NCBI GenBank assembly: GCA_963170055.1
Contig: CAUJGJ010000026.1
Coordinates: 50,701-60,700, forward strand
Source of the DNA: Halisarca cf. caerulea
Lineage: Eukaryota > Porifera > Demospongiae > Chondrillida > Halisarcidae
Reading direction: 5' to 3'
Length of the DNA stretch: 10,000 nt
Shown here piece after piece: positions 1 to 10,000 of the stretch. Within the stretch, counting starts at the first letter, position 1. Every line of letters begins with the position of its first letter. The notes beneath the pieces are model-generated. The model made no database searches. It was given only the letters and a program-made list of their open reading frames with translations, and was not told the origin of the DNA. The translations under genes were made by a program, and so were the position numbers.

Positions 1-23
1 TGTGTGGAGGTCAGTTCTGTATT

Positions 24-142
24 CAGTTTTACCTCTTTAACAAAAATAAGGCTAACCTAATTTCTAAGGGGGGGCAAGACTCTGGCAAGGGCCCCCATAC
101 CCCCTAGAAGGGCCCCCCCCCCCCCACCTAAATGAAACCCTG
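24..142. repeat. G/C-run interspersed repeat, right end, behind a Tigger-like half end
   Basis: The stretch from about 66 has runs of G and C (ctaagggggggcaag, then a 13-C run at 113-125) and closes with cctaaatgaaaccctg. The element at 2639-3039 shares the GGGGGGGCAA motif and a similar C-run plus CCCTG end, so this is probably the right-hand part of another copy. Bases 24-42 (cagttttacctctttaaca) resemble the CAGTnnnACCTCTnTAA ends of the Tigger-like elements further on, but no partner end is visible. No gene is seen here. Confidence 0.4.
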
Positions 143-300
<158 letters not shown>

Positions 301-492
301 ACAGCCACACTAGAATCTATCATCTAGGATACCATGTACAGTACGTACTGTATGCACATATACGTACGTATATAGCCTCCTTCCAATACTATAGAATGTT
401 GTTGCCCCGGCCCCAGGATAATGAAAGAAATACATAAACTATAAAATACACTATCATGACTCAAACGACAGCCATGCACTGTACTACTGTAG

Positions 493-525
493 CTCCCCCT
501 CCCCCCCTCCCCCTCCCTCCTCCCC
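493..525 (-). other. C-rich tract, G-quadruplex potential on the minus strand
   Basis: The plus strand is almost pure C with single T separators, in runs of 5, 7, 5, 3, 2 and 4 C. The minus strand therefore has at least four G-runs of three or more separated by very short loops, which fits the usual G-quadruplex pattern; the plus strand could form an i-motif. No gene context is visible. Confidence 0.6.
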
Positions 526-559
526 TAGCCAAAACTAAATAATCCTAGATAGAACCCTG

Positions 560-927
560 ACCTGGTTCATCCAACACCTGGTTTATCCAACACCTGGTTT
601 ATCCAACACCTGGTTTACCCAACACCTGGTTTATCCAACACCTGGTTTATCCAACACCTGGTTTACCCAACACCTGGTTTATCCAACACCTGGTTTACCC
701 AACACCTGGTTTACCCAACACCTGGTTTATCCAACACCTGGTTTACCCAACACCTGGTTTATCCAACACCTGGTTCATCCAACACCTGGTTCATCCAACA
801 CCTGGTTTACCCAACACCTGGTTCATCCAACACCTGGTTTACCCAACACCTGGTTCATCCAACACCTGGTTTATCCAACACCTGGTTTATCCAACACCTG
901 GTTCATCCAACACCTGGTTTATCTGAC
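560..927. repeat. 16-bp minisatellite, 23 copies
   Basis: Twenty-three head-to-tail copies of a 16-bp unit (acctggtttatccaac) with no spacers. Only two unit positions vary appreciably, giving three versions: TTTATCC, TTTACCC and TTCATCC. The double variant TTCACCC never occurs. The last unit decays to ttatctgac. A related sequence in the opposite orientation follows at about 943-959 (caggttagataaacctt). The unit matches 12 of 16 bases of the second subterminal repeat of the Tigger-like element at 2340-2517. Confidence 0.95.
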
Positions 928-1189
928 AATGTTTGTACAAATGCACAGGTTAGATAAACCTTGTATCTCTATTGAAGTCACACTGTGTGCATGTAGACAA
1001 CTATGCGAGGCAGAATGGAGGGAGGGGGTAGACAACATCACATGTCAAATGCCTGTTCTCGCTTTGCCCCAATCACAGAAAACTCTGTTAATGAGTTTGC
1101 TATGAATGTACGTGCATTTTTGAAGACAAATTACCTGTTAGTTACGTATGTACGTACATTTCACCGATTTTGTATTAGGAGACAAGTGT
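928..1189. other. No gene seen
   Basis: Mostly unique sequence after the 16-bp array. A methionine-initiated frame opens at 1003, but it runs straight into (TG)n and shows no recognisable domain. It ends in ACGTATGTACGTAC-type tetranucleotides at about 1144-1160. Confidence 0.5.
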
Positions 1190-1207
1190 TTGTGTGTGTG
1201 TGTGTGT

Positions 1208-1245
<38 letters not shown>

Positions 1246-1246
1246 A

Positions 1247-1295
<49 letters not shown>

Positions 1296-1338
1296 ATGTG
1301 TGTGTGTGTTTATGTGTGTGTGTGTGTGTGTGTGTGTT

Positions 1339-1424
<86 letters not shown>
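1190..1424. repeat. Interrupted (TG)n microsatellite
   Basis: About 235 bp of TG dinucleotides with TTTG, TATG and TGCATG interruptions. The interruptions break the array into blocks, as expected of an old tract. The flanking frames are Cys-Val or His-Thr repeats and are not genes. Confidence 0.95.
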
Positions 1425-1425
<1 letters not shown>

Positions 1426-2236
1426 CCATGCGCCGGAAAAGCGCTGGTGAAATGCATATGGTGTTCTGTGTACATGTGTTTTTGTCTGTCTCTAGAGCCT
1501 ATGATTGTGTATGTTGAATGCTTGTTTGGTTTTATGTGCTCAATTCACACACACACATACGTACGTACGTACATGCATACATTATTGAGCAGGTGTTGTT
1601 GTTGTCGTGGAGACGAATACGTATATTGGAAGTACATTTTCCCGAGTTTGAGGTGGCAAATTTTAGTCCTAAACACAATTGCTTGTTGGTTTGTCAATGA
1701 CTCAAAGGAAGATTGTGTGCGTGAAGTCACTCCCGACGAGGTGTTGTTATTTGATCATGCATTCTTTGTATCCTCTGCGATTTTTCCCATTCATTGCTAC
1801 ATTTTCACTGTCTGCTCAACTAGTGGCATACATACGTACATACATACATACGTACACACATACACACATACATACCATGTAGTAGGTAATTTTCGAGGGG
1901 TATGTTTTTTCTAGATCAAAAATATTTCTTATTTGTGGTCAAAGATTTGTGTGTGTGTGTATGTACGTACGTATGTATGTGATGCCAGCGTACTTTAGTC
2001 CTCATGTGTTGTGGGGTTGTTCATGAGGCCCACTATCCTTATTGGCTCGTACGTATGTGTACACATGCACGCATCATGAAGTCAGCTACACCTCTCTCAA
2101 TGTGTGTGGCTGCCATGACAACGTGCTACATTAAAATGGCAGCAATTAGCCCAATTGTATTGATGCTTGCTTTTGGGTCAGTCTCTGTCTGAACATGAGT
2201 ACATACTTGAAATAAACAGTGGTAAACAGCCGTGTA
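1425..2236. other. No supported gene; scattered ACGT/ACAT tetranucleotides
   Basis: Between 1425 and 2236 I see no open frame with a recognisable domain. A roughly 240-bp open stretch around 1585-1830 has ordinary composition, but I cannot place it in a family and it has no convincing splice context. Short alternating runs of TACG/TACA/TATG units occur at 1547-1583, 1828-1875 and 1950-1980. The stretch 1990-2200 is unique and non-repetitive. Confidence 0.4.
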
Positions 2237-2611
2237 CAGTAATACCTTGTTGGAGAGACCACACTTAAGGACCTGGGAGAGGTGGTTTTTCAAAAGAGGT
2301 GGTCTCTTATGTGGGGGGGAAGGGGGGGGGAGATTGATACAGTGGAACCTCTTTAATCCGACACCTCTATAATCCAACATTCTCTCTAATCCGACCATGT
2401 TATGAGGTACAGTCACCATGTTTGACTGTACTAAGAAGCACTGGATAATCTGACAACCTCTGTAATCTGACATCTATTTTGAGTCCCATGGAGTGTCGGA
2501 TTATGGAGGTTCCACTGTATTTAGGGCATCTCACATTTGTGACCAGTATGGCCGGTCTTAGGTAAGAGGTGATCTTTCATGAGGGCGGTCTCTCAAAAGA
2601 GGTACGTACTG
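2237..2611. mobile_element. Tigger/pogo-like MITE, outer copy, split by an insertion
   Basis: The left end cagtaataccttgttggaga and the reverse complement of the right end (cagtacgtacctcttttgag) align well into a shared GAGAGACC block, apart from a small gap. This makes terminal inverted repeats of about 26 bp. A TA dinucleotide precedes the left end (2235-2236); the right flank no longer shows a clean TA. Both arms hold 16-17 bp subterminal repeats (ggtctctcaaaagaggt type). The body is interrupted by a second element at 2340-2517. There is no transposase, so the copy is non-autonomous. Assignment to Tigger/pogo rests on CAGT ends and TA targeting, not on a protein. Confidence 0.6.
2340..2517. 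mobile_element. Tigger/pogo-like MITE, 178 bp, intact ends, nested
   Basis: The terminal inverted repeats are 24 bp (2340-2363 and 2494-2517) and match at 22 of 24 positions, starting CAGTGGAACCTC and ending AATCCGACA. TA flanks both sides (2338-2339 and 2518-2519), the target duplication typical of Tc1/mariner and pogo/Tigger elements. Behind the left end lie three 16-bp modules of the type cctcTnTAATCCgaca. No coding capacity is visible. It sits inside the element at 2237-2611, so it inserted later. Confidence 0.85.
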
Positions 2612-2638
2612 CTGTCAGTAAATAACAACAAGCATGTA

Positions 2639-3039
2639 CAGGGTTGCATACAGGATTCGGGGCTAGGGGGGGCAAATTGAGCTTCCTAAAATCTTAGGGG
2701 GGCAATGCAATACGGAAGCATATAGGTGTACAGAGACTGGAGGGGGGGAGGGGTATTATACAGTAGGTAACAATGCTATGTATGCACAATTCAAGGGGGT
2801 TAAGGGATTGGTGACAGTGGTCTTGAGAAAAATTTTCAAAATTATACCATGAAAGCTTGTTTTTCATCCATTTTCCAATAAATTCTACCTTTCAGGAACC
2901 CTTAGTGTATATGTTGAAATACAAGTTTAGGGAGGCAGCAGATCTGCAAGGGGAGGCAATAGATCTCCAAGGGGGGGCAAATGCCCCCCCTTGGAGATCT
3001 ATTGCCCCCCCCCCCCCCCCCCCCCTAACTGCAGCCCTG
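2639..3039. mobile_element. CAGGG...CCCTG-ended non-autonomous element (hAT-like?)
   Basis: The segment starts cagggttgcata and ends taactgcagccctg, giving short imperfect inverted ends (CAGGG-TGCA). Inside are repeated AGGGGGGGCAA motifs at about 2664, 2694 and 2970, and a 21-base C run (3005-3025). CAGGG ends are common in hAT elements, but the 8-bp flanks (agcatgta and acgtacgt) are not a convincing duplication and no transposase is present, so the class is tentative. The open frame at 2857-3087 crosses only repeat sequence. Confidence 0.45.
2955..3006. repeat. Perfect 25-bp-arm palindrome
   Basis: The arms 2955-2979 and 2982-3006 are exact reverse complements separated by two A bases (2980-2981). 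The left arm starts ggcaatagatctccaag and ends in a G run plus ca. The flanking G and C runs could extend the stem with a mismatch. As RNA or single-stranded DNA it would form a very stable hairpin. It lies inside the G/C-run repeat element. Confidence 0.95.
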
Positions 3040-3072
3040 ACGTACGTAGGTACCGTAGACAGTATATCCTAT

Positions 3073-3567
3073 GTAGTATGTGCGTAGTATGTGCGTAGTA
3101 TGTGCGTAGTATGTGCGTAGTATGTGCGTAGTATGTGCGTAGTATGTGCGTAGTATGTGTGTAGTATGTGCGTAGTATGTGTGTAGTATGTGTGTAGTAT
3201 GTGCGTAGTATGTGTGTAGTATGTGCGTAGTATGTGCGTAGTATGTGCGTAGTATGTGCGTAGTATGTGCGTAGTATGTGTGTAGTATGTGCGTAGTATG
3301 TGTGTAGTATGTGCGTAGTATGTGCGTAGTATGTGCGTAGTATGTGTGTAGTATGTGCGTAGTATGTGTGTAGTATGTGTGTAGTATGTGCGTAGTATGT
3401 GCGTAGTATGTGCGTAGTATGTGCGTAGTATGTGCGTAGTATGTGTGTAGTATGTGCGTAGTATGTACGTAGTATATGCGTAGTATGTGCGTAGTATGTG
3501 TGTAGTATGTGCGTAGTATGTGCGTAGTATATGCGTAGTATATGCGTAGTATGTGCGTAGTATGTGC
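3073..3567. repeat. 11-bp minisatellite, 45 copies
   Basis: Forty-five tandem copies of gtagtatgtgc, about 495 bp. Almost all variation is at one site: 34 copies read GTGCG or an equivalent with C and 11 read GTGTG, i.e. CpG against TpG. A few copies near the right end have ATATG or GTACG instead. The C/T order is irregular. The frame open on the minus strand (Tyr-Tyr-Ala-His-Thr-Thr type) follows from an 11-bp unit without stops and is not evidence of a gene. Confidence 0.96.
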
Positions 3568-3591
3568 ATAGTGTCTGTGGTAGGTACGTAC

Positions 3592-3674
3592 ACAGTGTAC
3601 TTCTCCCTGGGTATAGTGGCTAAAGGAGAGGCTTCTTCCTTGCGACCATTGGGCTCGTTATTTGTACAAGCCAT
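3592..3674 (-). CDS. Possible first coding exon of an unknown minus-strand gene
   Basis: An ATG at 3674-3672 on the minus strand has A at -3 and G at +4. It opens about 28 codons of ordinary composition (starting MACTNNEPNGRKEEASPLAT) before the frame enters the 11-bp minisatellite. A GTACGT at 3591-3586 could act as a donor site. The peptide matches no family I recognise, and no downstream exon was found on the minus strand to the left. It could equally be chance; it is listed because it is the only non-repeat coding-like piece left of 4817 and would be divergent to the FNBP4-like gene. Confidence 0.13.
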
Positions 3675-3960
3675 ATTCGATGGGGTTAGTCACTTGACTA
3701 TGTAAAATCGTTGAACTGAAACGATTCATGTGGCTCCTTGATCGAATCCACGAATTGTTCGTTCTATTCGTTCTAGGGAATATGGACGATCGTGTGGCCC
3801 AGGCTTAAGGCACGTCGATCCAACATTCCTTCTTCACTAATATTAAATACTGTATTTGTAGGAAAAAATCATGCATGAATTCATAGATTAGTGAAAATCC
3901 ATGTTCAGTACAGATCAGGCTAGTGCCCAAAACTGAAGCTGCAAGCAATTTGTGATACAT
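3675..3960. other. Unique intergenic sequence, no gene seen
   Basis: This is one of the few non-repetitive stretches. It contains several CpG-bearing motifs (cgattc, gatcgaatccacg, ttcgttctattcgttc, gacgatcg) and a near-repeat of ttcgttct. If the gene starting at 4817 or the weak minus-strand exon at 3592-3674 has a promoter in the window, this is a candidate location, but I see no defining promoter element. Confidence 0.35.
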
Positions 3961-4066
3961 TGTACGTACGTATGTATGCGTACGTATGTATACGTACGTA
4001 TGTATGCATACGTATGTATACGTACGTACGTATGTGATGATGATGTATGTATGTACATATGTACGT
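3961..4066. repeat. TACG/TATG tetranucleotide tract
   Basis: A degenerate run of TACG, TATG, TATA and TGCA units, almost wholly alternating pyrimidine-purine and partly self-complementary (gtacgtacgtatg, catacgtatgtatacg). A GATGATGATG break lies at 4035-4045. Similar shorter runs occur at 4720-4790 and elsewhere. Confidence 0.8.
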
Positions 4067-4243
4067 ATTCAACATGCCTGAAATTATTTCTGGGGGAAAA
4101 CACTGCTTACATAGAAATATGAACAACAGCCAACGACGCATGTACGATGATGACTTATGTACTTTAGTGATAATGTTGTGTGATACCTGTTGAATGAGTA
4201 CGTGGCCCACAGCGAAAACAAAATCAGGACTTCTTATCAGAGA

Positions 4244-4612
4244 GGTACTTACTGTCAGGGTTGGTTTATGTACATGAGGTATACACAGGGACAGAATGAG
4301 GAGTACTTACTATCCAGGAGTATGTACTAAACCAGCTACTTACTATCAGGGTTGGTTTATGTACATGAGGTATACACAGGGACAGAATGAGGAGTACTTA
4401 CTATCCAGGAGTATGTACTAAACCAGGTACTTACTATCAGGGTTGGTTGATGTACATGAGGTATACACAGGGACCAAATGAGGAGTACTTACTATCCAGG
4501 AGTACGTATGTACTAAACCAGGTACTTACTATCAGGGTTGATTTATGTACATGAGGTATACACAGGGACAGAATGAGGAGTACTTACGTACTATCCGCCT
4601 AAACCAGGTACG
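4244..4612. repeat. Tandem repeat of about 91 bp, four copies
   Basis: Copies start at 4244, 4335, 4426 and 4521. Each reads from ggtacttactatcaggg through gaggtatacacagggac to tatgtactaaacca. The spacing is 91, 91 and 95 bp; the longer third copy has a CGTA insertion. The fourth copy is rearranged near its end (acgtactatccgcctaaacc). Each unit contains an internal partial repeat, with tacttactatc appearing twice. No open frame spans the copies usefully. Confidence 0.93.
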
Positions 4613-4816
4613 TACTTATAAGCAAGTTCTTCTGTACGTATTCGTAAACAAAATTCATTAATAACAAGCAACGTACAACAGTAAACAAGTTGGTAAATAG
4701 ACAAACAACTTTATGTATGCATGTACGTACATTCATACGTGTAGACAGTGTACGTATGCACGTATGTACGTATGTACATATGTATGCTTTTCATCTGTAT
4801 GTAGTTAATAAGCACA
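4613..4816 (+). promoter_or_regulatory. Sequence immediately upstream of the FNBP4-like start codon
   Basis: About 200 bp between the 91-bp array and the ATG, rich in TACG/TATG units (4720-4790). An in-frame TAG at 4802-4804 blocks upstream extension. The pyrimidine-rich ttttcatctgtatgtag ending at 4804 could instead be a 3' splice site of an intron in the 5' untranslated region, so the transcription start may lie further left. I see no TATA box or initiator I would defend. Confidence 0.3.
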
Positions 4817-8500
<3,684 letters not shown>

Positions 8501-8562
8501 TTCTGTTCCATGCGCATCTCCATAAACTGTGCTTTGCCTAAACCATTCCTATCCTATCAGCC

Positions 8563-8631
<69 letters not shown>

Positions 8632-8632
8632 G

Positions 8633-8692
<60 letters not shown>

Positions 8693-8762
8693 TTGTGTGT
8701 TCTATGCCCATCTCCATAAACCATGCATTGCCCAAACCATTCCTACCCATTCAATCAGCCTT
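8501..8762. repeat. Diverged direct repeats flanking a (TG)n tract
   Basis: Two copies of a unit of about 63 bp, 8501-8564 (ttctgttccatgcgcatctc ... atcagcctt) and 8700-8762 (ttctatgcccatctccataa ... atcagcctt), share most bases. They enclose (TG)n from about 8565 to 8690 with one TTGATG break. The unit was duplicated together with, or either side of, the microsatellite. Confidence 0.85.
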
Positions 8763-8805
8763 GACTTTACAGTAAAGATCCGCCTTCAACCAACAGTACC
8801 TGTCC

Positions 8806-8994
8806 ACTGTGAAACCTGCTATTCAGGACATTGGGAAATCTGAACACCAGTGTAAACTGGACACTATAATGTTATGGTGACAAATTCTCATACACATGAA
8901 TGACATATAATGGGGGAACTCTAGGAAGTCAGGACACCTCAGTAATCGGGACACTTTGGTGGTTCCCAAGGTGTCCACGTTATACAGGTTTCGA
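8806..8994. mobile_element. Degenerate Tigger-like element in intron 4
   Basis: The left part gtgaaacctgctattcagga and the reverse complement of the right part (cgaaacctgtataacgtgga) align over GAAACCTG, GGACA and TTGGGAA. The interior holds GACACCTCAGTAATCGGGACAC-type modules like those of the element at 9180-9892. The ends no longer show CAGT with flanking TA, so the limits are approximate. Confidence 0.45.
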
Positions 8995-9177
8995 TCCTGT
9001 TCGAACTGTTGTTTTGGTTACAAGCTGTTGTTTGGTACGGTATATGGTTTGTACACATGGATTACTTCTTTCCATGTGTGTGCATGCGTGCGTGGATGCG
9101 TGCTTGTAAACACAGTAGCTTGTGACCAGTGTGTTCTGTTTCTAGTGCTGTGATTTTCATTTGACTCGACCTCTTAA

Positions 9178-9771
9178 TACAGTGAAACCTCTGTAATAGG
9201 GACACCATTGGGACCACAGTAAGCTGTCCTGTACAGTGGAACCTCTGTAATAGGTACACCACTGGGACCACAGTAAACAGTCCTGTACAGTGAAACCTCT
9301 GTAATAAGGACACCATTGGGACCACAGTAAGCTGTCCTGTACAGTGAAACCTCTGTAATAAGGACACCACTGGGCCCACAGTAAGCTGTCCTGTACAGTG
9401 AAACCTCTGTAATAAGGACACCATTGGGACCACAGTAAGCTGTCCTGTACAGTGAAACCTCTGTAATAAGGACACCACTGGGCCCACAGTAAGCTGTCCT
9501 GTACAGTGAAACCTCTGTAATAGGGACACCACTGGGACCACAGTAAGCTGTCCTGTACAGTGAAACCTCTGTAATAGGTACACCACTGGGCCCACAGTAA
9601 GCTGTCCTGTACAGTTGAACCTCTATAATAAGGACACCACTGGGACCACAGTAAGCTGTCCTGTACAGTGAAACCTCTGTAATAGGTACACCACTGGGAC
9701 CACAGTAAACAGTCCTGTACAGTTGAACCTCTGTAATAAGGACACCACTGGACCACAGTAAGCTGTCCTGT
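9178..9771. repeat. 54-bp minisatellite, 11 copies
   Basis: Copies start exactly every 54 bp (9178, 9232, 9286 and so on to 9718). Each begins tacagtgaaacctctgtaat, i.e. a complete copy of the element's end with its TA, followed by aaggacaccactgggacc and acagtaagctgtcctg. Copies 3-4 and 5-6 alternate ATTGGGACC with ACTGGGCCC, a partial 108-bp higher-order repeat. Because 54 is divisible by three, all three minus-strand frames are open as 18-residue repeats; these are not genes. Confidence 0.96.
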
Positions 9772-9892
9772 TTATGGAGGTGTCCTTGTTTCAAAGAATT
9801 CAAATGTACACAAGTCAATGTGAGGGACTTCAAATAGACCAGAGCAATGGTGTCCTGTTAATGGAGGTGGCTGTATTCCAGAGGTTTTACTG
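9180..9892. mobile_element. Tigger-like element carrying an expanded 54-bp array
   Basis: The left end cagtgaaacctctgtaatag and the reverse complement of the right end (cagtaaaacctctggaatac) match well, both ending in CACC about 27 bp in. TA flanks both sides (9178-9179 and 9893-9894). Most of the interior is the 54-bp tandem array; the remaining part, 9772-9865, carries reversed modules (tgtcctgtttatggaggtgt, tgtcctgttaatggaggtgg). No transposase is present. Confidence 0.65.
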
Positions 9893-9925
9893 TAGGCTGA
9901 CAACTTCTCCAGTTAACATATTACA

Positions 9926-10000
9926 GAGAAACCTCCAATAGTGGACTCTCCCAAATGAAGTCATAGTACAATAAACCTCTCTACAAAGGACACAGATTGA
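9926..10000. mobile_element. Partial Tigger-like sequence, cut by the window end
   Basis: The stretch ttacagagaaacctccaata, then tggactctccc and acaataaacctctctacaaa with ggacac, repeats the AAACCTCTnTA...GGACA modules of the neighbouring elements and of 5378-5530. The right end is outside the window. Confidence 0.4.

Noticed and set aside
560..927. CRISPR-like array of short repeats
   Set aside because: Units are contiguous with no unique spacers, there are no cas genes, and the host is eukaryotic.
1003..1914. 303-codon plus-strand frame, the longest left of the gene
   Set aside because: The core is (TG)n read as Cys-Val; the ends have no recognisable domain and the rest includes tetranucleotide repeats read as HTYIHTY.
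2639..3039. Firm assignment as a hAT element
   Set aside because: CAGGG/CCCTG ends fit, but the 8-bp flanks differ and the inverted ends are short and imperfect, so it is left tentative.
3069..3674. 201-codon minus-strand frame rich in Tyr, His and Thr
   Set aside because: It is the 11-bp minisatellite translated; only the first 28 or so codons are non-repetitive, and these are listed separately at low confidence.
8976..9010. tRNA T-arm-like motif (ggtttcgatcctgttcgaac)
   Set aside because: No matching acceptor, D or anticodon arms; it coincides with the degenerate right end of a Tigger-like element.
9062..9833. Three long minus-strand frames of 177, 199 and 219 codons
   Set aside because: All come from the stop-free 54-bp array, whose length is a multiple of three; several frames open at once argues against coding.

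Overview
The window looks like nuclear DNA of an animal, most likely a marine invertebrate; a sponge is possible, but that is a guess. The reasons are a spliced gene with GT...AG introns, a metazoan-type WW-domain protein, and very dense microsatellites, minisatellites and small TA-flanked DNA transposons. I see no bacterial operon, CRISPR array, rRNA or tRNA. Most of the long open frames are translations of simple repeats.

Left part (1-4816): no gene is supported with confidence. In order it holds the end of a G/C-run repeat, a (CA)n tract, a C-rich tract, a 23-copy 16-bp minisatellite, an interrupted (TG)n tract, scattered TACG/TATG tetranucleotide runs, a nested pair of Tigger/pogo-like elements (2237-2611, interrupted by 2340-2517), a CAGGG...CCCTG-ended element with a 52-bp palindrome, a 45-copy 11-bp minisatellite, a short unique stretch with one weak minus-strand first-exon candidate, and four tandem copies of a roughly 91-bp unit.

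Right part (4817 onward): the 5' half of one plus-strand gene. Four coding exons (4817-4973, 6115-6323, 6725-7483, 8031-8135) join in frame into 410 codons. They encode an acidic N-terminus, one WW domain, a Thr-rich linker, a long acidic/Ser-rich region with a bipartite nuclear localisation signal, and the start of a Leu-rich helical segment. The best match I can name is formin-binding protein 4 (FNBP4). The gene runs off the window on the right. Every intron seen carries long (TG)n on the sense strand, in two cases at the 5' splice site or within a few bases of it. Two more Tigger-like elements lie beside or inside the gene (7724-7900 and 9180-9892).

The main pattern is that three unrelated-looking tandem arrays (16-bp at 560-927, 16-bp at 5624-5945, 54-bp at 9178-9771) resemble the terminal and subterminal modules of the Tigger-like elements in the same window. 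This suggests that minisatellites here arise by expansion of transposon ends. I found no clear new enzymatic or defence system.
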